From Candidatus Merdivicinus faecavium (lineage in GTDB: Bacteria; Bacillota; Clostridia; Oscillospirales; Ruminococcaceae), in NCBI GenBank assembly GCA_018716285.1, contig DVKD01000003.1, positions 1 to 46,231 of the forward strand: a stretch of 46,231 nt of DNA. Direction: 5' to 3'. A model generated the notes under the pieces. It was not told the DNA's origin and searched no databases. It saw only the letters and a program-made list of their open reading frames with translations. The translations under genes and the position numbers were made by a program. Below, piece by piece: positions 7,421-15,024 of the stretch (the first letter of the stretch is position 1; the number at the start of each line of letters is the position of its first letter).

Positions 7421-8665
7421 TCACCCCCTCTCGAGCATGGCCGAAACCGCCAGCATGGCCGACGACCAGGCCCATTGGAGGTTGAAGCCCCCGCAGTCCC
7501 CGTCGATGTCGAGAACCTCTCCGCAGGCGTAAAGCCCCGGGACGAGCCGCGATTCCAGGGTTTCGGGGTCAAAATCTTTGGTGAGGACGCCGCCCGCCGT
7601 CGCCTGGGCGTTGGCAAGCCCGGTCGTGCCGGTCACGGCGAGGGTCCAGCCCTTGAGGAGGGCGGTCAGGGCGGCGAGCTCCTGCCGGGAAAGGCTGTCC
7701 GCCCGGCGGGAAAGGGGGGCGATGCCCGCGGCTTTGATGGCCGTCTCCCCCAGCCGCCGGTGGACAAGCCCCAGCAGGAAGTGGGAAAGCTCCGCCTCCG
7801 GCCGGGCGTAGACGCGGCGGTAGAGGAGGGAGGAGAGGGCTTTTCTGTCGTATTCCGGGAAGAGGTCGAGGGCAATTTCCGGGCGGGAACCCCGCTCTTC
7901 GAGCAGGTGGGTCGCGGTGCAGGAGAGCTGTAAAATGGGCGGGCCGGAGAGACCGTATTCGGTGAAGAGGATCTCGCCCGCCTCGCTGCGGAGCGGCCTG
8001 CCGCCATCCAGAAGGGTGGCCGTCCCCTCGAATTTGATGCCGGCCAGGGGCTTGATGGGGGCGGTATCGGTCTTGAGCTGGACAATGGAGGGAAGCAGCG
8101 TCCCCGTTTTGTGACCGAGCGCGGCGAGCAGCCTGCTGCCTGCGTCGGTCCCCCCAAGCTTCGGGGAGGCGGGACCGCCCGCCGCGATGAGGACGGCATC
8201 GGCAGCAATCTCCTCCCCGCCCGCAAGCGAGAGGGAAAACCCGTCCCGTCTCCGGCGCAGCGCCGTCACCTCGCAGCCGCAGCGGGTCGTAACCCCCAGC
8301 CGGTCCGCCTCGAGCCGCAGCGCGTCGAGGACCGACGCCGCCTGAAGGGAGCGGGGATAGACCCGCCCGTCCGGCTCCACGTGGAAAAGGATGCCGAGCG
8401 ACTCGAAAAAGGCGAGGGTCTCCTCCAGCCCGAAGGCAGAAAAGGCGGGTTCGGTGAAGGCGGGGTCAGCCCCGTGGTAGTTTCCCCGGGAGAAATGGCG
8501 GTTGGTCAGGTTGCAGCGGCCGTTGCCGGTGGCGAGCAGCTTGCGGCCGACCCGCGGCCCGCGCTCGAGCAGGATGATCTCGGAAAACCCGCCGCTCTGC
8601 GCCGCGAAAACAGCCGCGCAGAGGCCGGACGCGCCTCCGCCGACAATTGCCAGAGTGTGGGGCAT
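7421..8665 (-). CDS. HI0933-family NAD(P)/FAD-dependent oxidoreductase
   Basis: This 414-residue flavoprotein has the N-terminal dinucleotide-binding motif GGGASG (9-14), the family signature GNGRCNLTN, a middle FAD-domain segment with TGTLLPSIVQLKT, and the C-terminal GEVLDIDGDCGGFNLQWAWSSG-type block that closes the FAD site. The family (HI0933/YhiN) is widespread and its physiological substrate is unsettled. The frame is open upstream, but the ATG at 8665 is preferred because AAGGAGG lies 8 bp before it and the nucleotide fold starts there. A promoter with TTCACG and TACAAT (17-bp spacing) precedes it. It heads a compact unit with the GNAT and fbp genes. Confidence 0.9.
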   Translation of the reverse strand: MPHTLAIVGGGASGLCAAVFAAQSGGFSEIILLERGPRVGRKLLATGNGRCNLTNRHFSRGNYHGADPAFTEPAFSAFGLEETLAFFESLGILFHVEPDGRVYPRSLQAASVLDALRLEADRLGVTTRCGCEVTALRRRRDGFSLSLAGGEEIAADAVLIAAGGPASPKLGGTDAGSRLLAALGHKTGTLLPSIVQLKTDTAPIKPLAGIKFEGTATLLDGGRPLRSEAGEILFTEYGLSGPPILQLSCTATHLLEERGSRPEIALDLFPEYDRKALSSLLYRRVYARPEAELSHFLLGLVHRRLGETAIKAAGIAPLSRRADSLSRQELAALTALLKGWTLAVTGTTGLANAQATAGGVLTKDFDPETLESRLVPGLYACGEVLDIDGDCGGFNLQWAWSSAMLAVSAMLERG

Positions 8666-8703
8666 CGCGCAGCCCTCCTTTCTGAATGTGGGATTCTTTC
8701 CCC

Positions 8704-8732
8704 ATTGTACCACAATTTTTCCGTTTCGTGAA
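8704..8732 (-). promoter_or_regulatory. SigA-type promoter for the flavoprotein-GNAT-fbp unit
   Basis: Minus-strand TTCACG (8727-8732) and TACAAT (8704-8709) are 17 bp apart, about 40 bp before the flavoprotein start. Confidence 0.5.
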
Positions 8733-8790
8733 GGGGGCGGCCTCCTTTGCGCGTTATTCTTTACAGTGCCATCGGAAGGATGTGGAGGAT

Positions 8791-9627
8791 ATGAAATCGA
8801 CTGCCAGGCTGGCGGGGCGCATCGCGGGGCGGATAGCCCTGTTTCTGGCCGGATGGGGGGTGCTGGCCGTGCTGCCGGCCCTTTTAGGGGATGTGCCCGC
8901 TTTTTCTGCCGTGAACCCCGCTGCCGCGCGGCTTGTCCGGGAGGTTTTGGCGCTCGGCGCCGCCGTGCTGCTGAGCGGCCTCTGCCTGCGCATGGACGGG
9001 GCGAAATTCCGGCTGACGTCCCTCACCGGGGGGAAGCCGGGCGAGGGCCTCCTCCTGGGGGGCGGGATCGGGGTGCTGCTGGCGGGCGGCGCATTGGCCG
9101 TCCTTAAGGCCGGCGGGATGATGAGCTTCCGCAGCCAGCTCCACAGCCTCGACGGAATGGGAATCTGGCTGCTCGCACTTCTCTGCCGGGCGGCCTGGAT
9201 GGCGGCGCTCTGCTGCGGCTACCTGTTCACCCTTTTGCAGCGGCGGTTCGGGGCGGCCGGCGCGCTCGCGGGAAGCATGGCGCTCTACCTGCTGCTCTGC
9301 ACCCGGTTCTGGGAGGCAGGGCCTTTGGCAGCGGCGAACGGACTGGCCATCGGGCTGCTGCTCGGATTGCTGCGCCTGCAGAGCGGGGGCGTGGCGGCGT
9401 CCGCGGCAGCGGCTTTTCTGTGGAATTTTGCGGCGGGATTTCTCTTTAACTGCCTTCCGCTCACGGGGTACCCGAGCCTGACCGAAGTCGCGCTGGAGGG
9501 CCCCGCCCTCCTGACCGGCGGGGGAAACGGCTTAAGCGGGAGCCTTGTCACCCTCGGAGCGGCGCTTGTCTGCTCGGGCATCCTCCTTGCCGCGCGGCTG
9601 CGCGCCGGCCGGAAGGCAGACGCTTGA
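8791..9627 (+). CDS. CPBP-like intramembrane protein with lost catalytic residues
   Basis: The 278-residue hydrophobic protein has about seven transmembrane helices. Its layout matches CPBP (Abi) intramembrane metalloproteases: a helix aligned with the EExxxRxxLF motif, here MAALCCGYLF (137-146), a repeat region NGLAIGLLLGLLRLQSGG (183-200), the FLWNF segment (209-213), and the terminal PLTGYPSL...GPALLTGG block. The residues expected to be catalytic are replaced: Glu-Glu by Met137-Ala138, Arg by Cys142, and the late His by Ala208. It is therefore probably not a protease, though a different role such as a scaffold or transporter partner is possible. The ATG at 8791 is chosen because homology begins there; GGAAGG sits 11 bp and GGAGG 2 bp upstream. 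Confidence 0.7.
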   Translation: MKSTARLAGRIAGRIALFLAGWGVLAVLPALLGDVPAFSAVNPAAARLVREVLALGAAVLLSGLCLRMDGAKFRLTSLTGGKPGEGLLLGGGIGVLLAGGALAVLKAGGMMSFRSQLHSLDGMGIWLLALLCRAAWMAALCCGYLFTLLQRRFGAAGALAGSMALYLLLCTRFWEAGPLAAANGLAIGLLLGLLRLQSGGVAASAAAAFLWNFAAGFLFNCLPLTGYPSLTEVALEGPALLTGGGNGLSGSLVTLGAALVCSGILLAARLRAGRKADA

Positions 9628-9653
9628 CAGGGGAGAGCTGTCCATGCTATCAT
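9624..9653 (+). promoter_or_regulatory. Promoter with extended -10 for small membrane protein
   Basis: TTGACA (9624-9629) is followed after 18 bp by TATCAT (9648-9653) with the extended TGC immediately before it. It overlaps the stop codon region of the preceding gene. Confidence 0.65.
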
Positions 9654-9698
9654 AAAAATATGGAACATACCGCGCCGCCTGAGAGGGAGGGCTCTGCC

Positions 9699-9890
9699 GT
9701 GAAAGCGCTCAATGTCATCCGCTGTCTTCTGGCCGGGATCGCCGCCGCGCTGCTGGCCGCGGCAGCGTCAGCCGGGTCAGCCGCCGGTTTTGCCCATCCC
9801 GGCGCGGTCGCCTGCCTGGCCGCCGCCTTCGCGAGCGCTGCCGCGGGAGCGGTCCTCTCGGTGATCTGCAAATTTTCCGGCAGAAAATAG
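9699..9890 (+). CDS. Small hydrophobic membrane protein, function unknown
   Basis: I do not recognise this 63-residue product. It consists of two hydrophobic helices rich in Ala (about residues 4-26 and 32-54) and a basic C-terminal tail (KFSGRK), which suggests a small two-helix inner-membrane protein. The GTG at 9699 is chosen because GAGAGGGAGG ends 8 bp before it; an ATG at 9660 in the same frame lacks a ribosome site. A strong-looking promoter lies directly upstream at 9624-9653, so it is transcribed on its own as well as by read-through from the CPBP-like gene. The coding assignment is moderately secure because promoter, ribosome site and frame agree. Confidence 0.5.
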   Translation: MKALNVIRCLLAGIAAALLAAAASAGSAAGFAHPGAVACLAAAFASAAAGAVLSVICKFSGRK

Positions 9891-9914
9891 CCGCCCGCCT
9901 GTCAAAAATTCCCC

Positions 9915-9943
9915 TTGACAGGGCGTGCGCGGCGTGCTAAAAT
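9915..9943 (+). promoter_or_regulatory. Promoter of the T-box/thrS transcript
   Basis: Consensus TTGACA (9915-9920) and TAAAAT (9938-9943) are 17 bp apart, with TGC before the -10 box. Confidence 0.8.
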
Positions 9944-9949
9944 GAAGCT

Positions 9950-10192
9950 ATATCCGAAACCGTCGAGCAGGAAGCGGATCGTCCGCCCCATCTTCCGTCC
10001 AGAGAGGGATGCCACCGGCTGCAAGCACCCCCGGAAGCAGGACCTTCCGACACCGCCTGTGAGGGCGCGGCGAACCGCGCCGGCTGGCAGCCGTTATCCT
10101 GCCGACGAGCGACAGCCCATGCGGCTGTAAGTTGGGTGGAACCGTGGAGCGTACCGCTTCATCCCTGTTTTTGCGGGGATGAAGCGGTTTTT
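9950..10192 (+). promoter_or_regulatory. T-box riboswitch (threonine, thrS leader)
   Basis: The leader carries the Stem I distal features CAGAGAGGGATG and GGCTGCAAGC, and the T-box sequence GTTGGGTGGAACCGTGG at 10131-10147. The UGGA of that sequence would pair with an uncharged tRNA 3' end having discriminator U. A Rho-independent terminator (stem 10153-10165 with 10176-10188, then T-run) follows immediately. A candidate specifier ACC (Thr) lies at 10052-10054 in an internal loop of Stem I between CAGG/CCTG and CGGA/TCCG stems. Uncharged tRNA-Thr should favour the antiterminator and allow transcription of the downstream GNAT and thrS genes. The specifier position is my reading and less certain than the T-box itself. 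Confidence 0.9.
10153..10192 (+). terminator. T-box regulated terminator
   Basis: A 13-bp perfect stem (ACCGCTTCATCCC with its complement) is followed by five T residues. The 5' arm competes with the antiterminator formed with the T-box sequence. Confidence 0.9.
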
Positions 10193-10214
10193 GATTGGGA
10201 AAGGAGGCGCTGTC

Positions 10215-10844
10215 ATGGAATACGGGCTGCATCATCGGGGCACTGTGTCCCTCGAAACGGAACGGCTGCTGCTTCGCCGTTTCCGGGCAGGGGACGAGGA
10301 CGCGATGTTTCGAAACTGGCTTTCCGATCCGGAAGCCGCCAAATTCATGCGCTGGCAGCCCTATTCCTCGGTGGAGGAGGCGCGGCGCTTTGTGGAGGAC
10401 CTCCTTTGCCAGTACGCCCGTCCGGATTTTTACCGATGGGCCGTCGTCCCGCGGGATGCGGGGGAGCCGGTCGGCATTCTGAGCCTCTTCACTGCCAGCG
10501 CGCAGGACCTCGTCTGCGAGCCCGCCTACTGCATCGGGAGGAACTGGCAGGGGAAGGGCTATGCCGCCGAAGCGCTCCGCGCGGTGCTGGGGTTCGCCTT
10601 CCGGGAGGCCGGCTACAACCGCGCCGAAGCCTACCACTCCCTCCAAAACCCCGCCTCCGGCCGGGTCATGCAGAAAGCCGGGATGAAAAAGGAGGGGGAA
10701 GCCCCGCAGAAGTACCGGTGCTCCCTGGGGTTCCAGGACTGCGCTCTCTACGGCGTCACCAAGGACGCCTGGTTCGCCGCCTTCCCGGAGGGGGAGCGAA
10801 CCGGCTGCCTCCGCGGTGCAGAACCGGAAACCGCGGGGGCTTGA
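10215..10844 (+). CDS. RimJ/RimL-type GNAT acetyltransferase
   Basis: This 209-residue protein shows the RimJ/RimL GNAT pattern: SLETERLLLRRFRAGDEDAM at the N-terminus, WAVVPRDAGEPVGILSLF in the middle, the acetyl-CoA loop NWQGKGYAAEALRAVLGFAF, and the C-terminal NPASGRVMQKAGMKKEG. Members acetylate protein N-termini, amino acids or antibiotics; the substrate is not predictable. The ATG at 10215 follows AAAGGAGG by 7-8 bp; an in-frame ATG at 10179 lies within the terminator stem and is rejected. The gene sits between the T-box leader and thrS, 35 bp before the thrS start, so its expression should rise when tRNA-Thr is uncharged. That placement is unusual. Confidence 0.85.
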   Translation: MEYGLHHRGTVSLETERLLLRRFRAGDEDAMFRNWLSDPEAAKFMRWQPYSSVEEARRFVEDLLCQYARPDFYRWAVVPRDAGEPVGILSLFTASAQDLVCEPAYCIGRNWQGKGYAAEALRAVLGFAFREAGYNRAEAYHSLQNPASGRVMQKAGMKKEGEAPQKYRCSLGFQDCALYGVTKDAWFAAFPEGERTGCLRGAEPETAGA

Positions 10845-10879
10845 AACCGAATGCTGTTTTGAAAGAAAGGAAGATTTAT

Positions 10880-12793
10880 ATGGTAAACATCACGTTAAAA
10901 GACGGCAGCGTCAAAAGCTACAACGCGCCCATTTCCGCGGCGGACGTCTGCAAGGACCTGAGCATGGGCCTCTACCGCGCCGCCTGCGCCTGTAAGGTAG
11001 ACGGCGAGGTGAAGGATCTGCGCACCGTCCTCGACGGCGACTGCGCGCTGGAGATCCTCACCTTTGCCGACGAGGACGGCAAGAAGACCTTCTGGCACAC
11101 CACCTCCCACATCCTCGCCCAGGCCGTGAAGCGCCTCTTCCCCGACGTCAAGCTCGCCATCGGCCCGGCCATCGACAGCGGCTTTTACTACGATTTTGAC
11201 GCCGAAAAGCCCTTCACCCCCGAGGACCTCTCCGCCCTGGAAGCCGAGATGAAGAAGATCATCAAGGAAAAGCCCGCCATCGAGCGGTTCACCCTCTCCC
11301 CCGCCGAGGCGGCCAGGCTCATGGAAGAAAAAGGCGAGCCTTATAAGGTGGAGCTCATCGCCGAGCACGCCGAACAGGGCGACGAGATCTCCTTCTACAA
11401 GCAGGGCGAGTTCACCGAGCTCTGCGCCGGCCCCCATCTGATGGACATGAGCGGCATCAAGGCCTTCAAGCTCACCACCACCACCGGCGCCTACTGGCGG
11501 GGCGATTCCAAGAACCGCCAGCTCTGCCGGGTCTACGGCATCTCCTTCCCCAAGGCTTCCGAGCTCGAAGAGCACTTAAAGATGCTCGAGGAGGCCAAAA
11601 AGCGCGACCACCGCAAGATCGGCAGGGAACTCGGCCTGTTCATGCTCCGGGACGAGGGCCCCGGCTTCCCCTTCTTCCTCCCCAAGGGCATGGTGCTCAA
11701 AAACACCCTGCTCGACTACTGGCGCAAGATCCACAAGAAGTACGGCTATGTGGAAATCTCCACCCCCATCATCCTCAACCGCCAGCTCTGGGAGCGTTCC
11801 GGCCACTGGGATCACTATAAGCAGAATATGTACACCACCGTCATCGACGAGGAAGATTACGCCATCAAGCCGATGAACTGCCCCGGCGGCATGCTGGTCT
11901 ACGCGAGCGAGCCGCACTCCTACCGGGAGCTTCCCCTGCGGGTGGGCGAGATCGGCCTGGTCCACCGCCACGAGCTGTCTGGCACCCTCCACGGCCTCTT
12001 CCGGGTGCGCTGCTTCAACCAGGACGACGCCCACATCTTCATGACCCCCGACCAGCTCAAGGACGTCATCCAGGAGACGGTCCGGCTCTTTGACGAGGTC
12101 TATTCCACCTTCAACCTGACCTACACCATCGAGCTGTCCACCATGCCCGAGGACCACATCGGCACCGTCGAGCAGTGGGAGCACAACCAGGAGATCCTCA
12201 AGGATGCCATCACCGGCATGGGTAAGGAGTACACCATCAACGAGGGCGACGGCGCCTTCTACGGCCCGAAGCTCGACTTCCATCTGGCCGACTGCCTGGG
12301 GCGCACCTGGCAGTGCGGCACCATCCAGCTCGACTCCCAGCTCCCCGAGCGCTTTGAGCTCGAATACACCGGCGAGGACGGCCAGAAGCACCGCCCCGTC
12401 ATGATCCACCGGGTGGTGCTGGGCTCCATCGAGCGCTTTATCGGCGTCATCACCGAGCATTTTGCGGGCGCGTTCCCCGTCTGGCTTTCCCCCGAGCAGG
12501 TGCGGCTGCTGCCCGTCACCGACCGTGCTGCGGAGCGCTGCCAGGAGCTCTGCAAGGAGATGGAAGCCGCCGGCCTGCGGGTATCCGCTGACCTGCGCAG
12601 CGAGAAGATCGGCTACAAGATCCGCGAGGCGCAGCTGCAGAAGATCCCCTACATGCTGGTCATCGGGGACAAGGAAGTGGAGAGCGGCGAAGTCGCCGTC
12701 CGCTCCCGTGCAAACGGCGACCTCGGCAGCATGAGCGTAGACGGGTTCCTCGCCATGATGAAGGAGAAAATTGATTCTTACGCGATAGACTGA
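10880..12793 (+). CDS. thrS: Threonyl-tRNA synthetase
   Basis: The 637-residue protein has the full ThrRS architecture: N-terminal TGS domain (about 1-62), editing domain with HTTSH (73-77) and LCAGPHL, the class II catalytic core with motif 1 region, MNCPGGMLVY holding a zinc-ligand cysteine, FRVRCFNQDDAHIF (motif 2), and GSIERFIGVITEHFAG (motif 3), then a C-terminal anticodon-binding domain. It charges tRNA-Thr. Length is normal. The ATG at 10880 follows GAAAGGAAGA and is the point where the TGS homology starts. Transcription is controlled by the T-box leader at 9950-10192 and ends at a hairpin at 12812-12842. Confidence 0.98.
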   Translation: MVNITLKDGSVKSYNAPISAADVCKDLSMGLYRAACACKVDGEVKDLRTVLDGDCALEILTFADEDGKKTFWHTTSHILAQAVKRLFPDVKLAIGPAIDSGFYYDFDAEKPFTPEDLSALEAEMKKIIKEKPAIERFTLSPAEAARLMEEKGEPYKVELIAEHAEQGDEISFYKQGEFTELCAGPHLMDMSGIKAFKLTTTTGAYWRGDSKNRQLCRVYGISFPKASELEEHLKMLEEAKKRDHRKIGRELGLFMLRDEGPGFPFFLPKGMVLKNTLLDYWRKIHKKYGYVEISTPIILNRQLWERSGHWDHYKQNMYTTVIDEEDYAIKPMNCPGGMLVYASEPHSYRELPLRVGEIGLVHRHELSGTLHGLFRVRCFNQDDAHIFMTPDQLKDVIQETVRLFDEVYSTFNLTYTIELSTMPEDHIGTVEQWEHNQEILKDAITGMGKEYTINEGDGAFYGPKLDFHLADCLGRTWQCGTIQLDSQLPERFELEYTGEDGQKHRPVMIHRVVLGSIERFIGVITEHFAGAFPVWLSPEQVRLLPVTDRAAERCQELCKEMEAAGLRVSADLRSEKIGYKIREAQLQKIPYMLVIGDKEVESGEVAVRSRANGDLGSMSVDGFLAMMKEKIDSYAID

Positions 12794-12811
12794 GCATAGC
12801 GTTCCCATATG

Positions 12812-12842
12812 GGCGGCTGTTTTGATGCGGCCGCCTTTTCTC
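12812..12842 (+). terminator. Rho-independent terminator of thrS
   Basis: GGCGGC and GCCGCC close a hairpin followed by TTTTCTCT, 18 bp after the thrS stop. Confidence 0.7.
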
Positions 12843-12957
12843 TATACGGCGTTTCCGTTTCATGCTTGACGTCACGGATTGTCTTCGTTTCCGATCGGGC
12901 CGCCGGTTTCCCGTTCCGGTATTTGCCGCACTGGGCGCCGATGTTCAACTGGGCAGG

Positions 12958-12996
12958 GTGTCATGCCCGCGGGCGCGCAATGCGCGCCCCTACAGA
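12958..12996. repeat. Short hairpin repeat (GTAGGGGC family)
   Basis: The segment contains GGGCGCGCAATGCGCGCCC, an imperfect palindrome, ending in CCCTACAG. Reverse-complemented it begins CTGTAGGGGCGCGC, matching copies near 4641, 4800, 14978 and 37227. Confidence 0.6.
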
Positions 12997-13015
12997 CGGT
13001 ACATGCGCCGGCAAT

Positions 13016-13160
13016 GAATTTCTGAACAACCAAAAAAGACGGGGAGAGGTGGAACCCTACCCGAGACGGCGCAGCTTGTCGCGCGGCGAGATTCTCGCCA
13101 TCTAGCGCTCGGACAGAGGCTGTGCTGCCGCGTCGTCACCGGCTGTCCGGGTACCGGACA
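13016..13160. repeat. Structured interspersed repeat, copy 1
   Basis: First of three copies (others at 35810-35976 and 37285-37448). Shared landmarks are GAAyTyCT at the left end, ACAACCAAAAAA (13026-13037), GGTGGAACC, GGCGCAGCTTGTCGCG, the TGCTGCCGCGTCG block, and a terminal hairpin (here TGTCCGG-GTA-CCGGACA, 13144-13160). A GGCGAGA/TCTCGCC hairpin lies at 13085-13099. Read on the minus strand it ends in a T-rich tract. It does not follow a minus-strand gene, unlike the other two copies. Confidence 0.75.
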
Positions 13161-13199
13161 TTTAAGAATTGTTTAACCTTTTCTTTAGCTCGATTTACA
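13161..13199 (+). promoter_or_regulatory. Four direct repeats at 11-bp spacing, candidate response-regulator site
   Basis: TTTAAG (13161), TTTAAC (13172), CTTTAG (13183) and TTTACA (13194) recur exactly every 11 bp, one helical turn, just upstream of a TATACT -10 box at 13210-13215 that has no good -35 box. That is the layout of sites for OmpR/PhoB-type activators. Since the operon ends with a histidine kinase, control by its unseen partner regulator is a reasonable inference. Confidence 0.55.
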
Positions 13200-13252
13200 C
13201 CCGGTGCGTTATACTATCCATTGTAAAGAAAATCCAGGAAAGGACGATCCAC

Positions 13253-14167
13253 ATGGAAGAACCAATCTTTGCCTCCCATCAGCTCACCAAGCGCTACCGG
13301 GACCTCGCGGTCGACCACATCACCCTTGAGATCAAGCCCGGCCAGATCTTCGGGCTGGTCGGCAAAAACGGCGCCGGCAAGACCACCCTCATCCGGATGA
13401 TCACCGGCCAGACCTTCCCCACCTCGGGGGACTTCACCCTCTTTGGCCAGAGCGGGGAAGCAAATCTCAATAAGATGCGCCGCCGCATCGGCTGCATGGT
13501 CGAGACGCCGAGCTTTTTCCCCTACCTCTCCGCCCAGGAGAATTTGGAGTTCTACCGCATCCAGCGCGGCATCCCCGGGCGGGAGACGGTAAATACCCTC
13601 CTGCGGCAGGTCGGGCTCGCCGACACCGGCAAAAAGAAGTTCAAAAATTTCTCCCTCGGCATGAAGCAGCGGCTCGGGCTGGCGCTCGCCCTGCTCGGCA
13701 ACCCCGACTTCCTCGTCCTCGACGAGCCGATCAACGGCCTTGACCCGATGGGCATCGTCGAGTTCCGCGACGTGCTGCTCCAGCTCAACCGCGAGCACGG
13801 CACCACCATCCTCATTTCCAGCCACATCTTAAGCGAGCTTGCAAACCTCGCCACCGACTACGCCTTTGTCGACAGCGGCCGGCTACTCGAGCAGATTTCG
13901 GCGGCGGAAATCCGCGCCAAGTGCCGCGACTGCCTCGAGATCGCCATCAACAACGCCCCGCAGGCGGCTGCCATCCTCGAAAACGCCGGCATCACCGACT
14001 TCGAGGTGCTGCCCGGCAGCACCATCCGGCTGTACAGCCACATCGACGACCCGCAGACCATCTCCGGGCTGCTGGTAAACGGCGGGGTCGCCCTGCTGTC
14101 TATCAACACCCACACTTCGAACCTCGAGGACTACTTCTTAAACCTGATGGGAGGGAAACAGGCATGA
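13253..14167 (+). CDS. ABC transporter ATP-binding protein (BcrA/LanF type)
   Basis: The 304-residue ATPase has Walker A GKNGAGKTT (37-45), Q-loop region, signature NFSLGMKQRLGLALALL, Walker B FLVLDEPINGLDP, and the switch histidine in ISSHILSELA. The C-terminal part (about 215-304) is the extra domain seen in bacitracin- and lantibiotic-resistance exporters of the ABC-2 class. The ATG at 13253 is selected because AGGAAAGGAC lies just before it; the open frame upstream crosses the promoter. It overlaps the first permease gene by four bases (ATGA). It is the only ATPase in an operon with four permease genes, so it must serve all of them or some are non-functional. Confidence 0.93.
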   Translation: MEEPIFASHQLTKRYRDLAVDHITLEIKPGQIFGLVGKNGAGKTTLIRMITGQTFPTSGDFTLFGQSGEANLNKMRRRIGCMVETPSFFPYLSAQENLEFYRIQRGIPGRETVNTLLRQVGLADTGKKKFKNFSLGMKQRLGLALALLGNPDFLVLDEPINGLDPMGIVEFRDVLLQLNREHGTTILISSHILSELANLATDYAFVDSGRLLEQISAAEIRAKCRDCLEIAINNAPQAAAILENAGITDFEVLPGSTIRLYSHIDDPQTISGLLVNGGVALLSINTHTSNLEDYFLNLMGGKQA

Positions 14168-14943
14168 CACGTTATCTTTTCGGTGAAATGTACCGCACCT
14201 TCCGGCGTCGGTACCTGTATCTCACAGTCGGCATCTGCGCTCTGATCCTTTTTGCCATCATGATGCTTTTTGTTACCGCCAACCGCGATATCCCCGACCC
14301 TGCGCAGCGGATGCACCTGGATATGCTCCTGATGTTCTTTGTCCAGTTCCTCCCCTCCATCGGGCTTTACTTCACCCTCCTCATCGGGGATATGACCTTC
14401 TCGGAGGAGCACAAGATCCAGACCATGCGCAACACCGTCTTTTACGGCACGCCCCGCATTACCATCTACCTCGGGAAGTTTGCAAACTGCCTCTTTTTCT
14501 ACTTTGCCGTCATGGTTGCGCTGCTGGCCGTCGCCTTCGGGCTGGGGGCGGCGCTACTGGGCGGGCCCGGCGCGGCTTTTGGGGAGTGCTTCCGCGAATT
14601 TATGATGATGCTGGCCGGCGCCATCCCGCTCTGGATTGCGGGCGCGGCTTTGGCGACAGCCCTCTTCTGCAACATCCAGAGCCCCACGATGGTCACTCTC
14701 GCCTTCTGCGGCGCCTTCATCCTGCCCACCAATTTCCTGAAGCTTGTAAACTGGCTGCTGAATGTGCCGGCGGCCGCGAGAATCCGGGAGCTGCTCATCA
14801 CCTCCCGGCTGGATGAGCTGTCGAGCGGCGCGGCGTCGGCGGACCCCGCCTTCCTGGCCACCTGCTGGGCTACCGGGCTCGCGTTCACCGCAGCCTTCCT
14901 GATCCTCGGCTTTATCGGCTTTGGCCGGAAGGAAATCAAATAA
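14164..14943 (+). CDS. ABC-2 type transporter permease (first, divergent)
   Basis: This 259-residue membrane protein has six predicted helices (about 20-40, 58-78, 105-130, 142-165, 172-192, 232-253) and a charged cytosolic N-terminus MTRYLFGEMYRTFRRR. A cytosolic coupling segment EEHKIQTMRNTVFYGTPR lies between helices 2 and 3, as in LanE/LanG and BcrB proteins. It is less similar to the three following permeases than they are to one another, but has the same length and plan. Its start overlaps the ATPase stop (ATGA). The probable role is export of, or immunity to, a peptide or envelope-active compound. Confidence 0.85.
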   Translation: MTRYLFGEMYRTFRRRYLYLTVGICALILFAIMMLFVTANRDIPDPAQRMHLDMLLMFFVQFLPSIGLYFTLLIGDMTFSEEHKIQTMRNTVFYGTPRITIYLGKFANCLFFYFAVMVALLAVAFGLGAALLGGPGAAFGECFREFMMMLAGAIPLWIAGAALATALFCNIQSPTMVTLAFCGAFILPTNFLKLVNWLLNVPAAARIRELLITSRLDELSSGAASADPAFLATCWATGLAFTAAFLILGFIGFGRKEIK

Positions 14944-14944
14944 G

Positions 14945-15000
14945 TCCGCGTTTCGGACTGCGGAAAATGAATGGGGCGGGCCTTGTCCGCCCCTGTCTGC
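14945..15000 (+). repeat. Two hairpins between permease genes, one of the GTAGGGGC family
   Basis: AGTCCG and CGGACT form a hairpin directly after the permease stop, followed by GGGGCGG-GCCTTGT-CCGCCCC. The second is a copy of the short hairpin repeat in reverse orientation (CAGGGGCGG on the minus strand). Neither has a T-run. They could lower read-through or stabilise the upstream mRNA end. Confidence 0.55.
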
Positions 15001-15024
15001 GATGGATAGGAAGGAGAATGCGGG

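Larger units (their letters stand above)
12794..13252. other. Intergenic region with terminator, two repeat types and promoter repeats
   Basis: No gene is supported. From left to right it holds the thrS terminator, about 100 bp without recognisable features, a short hairpin repeat ending GCGCGCCCCTACAG (about 12958-12996), one copy of the larger structured repeat (13016-13160), and the promoter region of the ABC operon with 11-bp-spaced repeats (13161-13215). Open frames crossing it are by-products of GC content. Confidence 0.7.

Noticed and set aside
10136-12793. 885-codon form of thrS
   Set aside because: The first 248 codons overlap the T-box and the GNAT gene in a different frame; ThrRS begins at 10880.
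11576-12808. 410-codon minus-strand frame opposite thrS
   Set aside because: Antisense to a complete ThrRS; no ribosome site and biased composition.
12809-13105. 98-codon plus-strand frame between thrS and the ABC operon
   Set aside because: It runs through the thrS terminator and two repeats and ends in repeat copy 1; no protein-like features.
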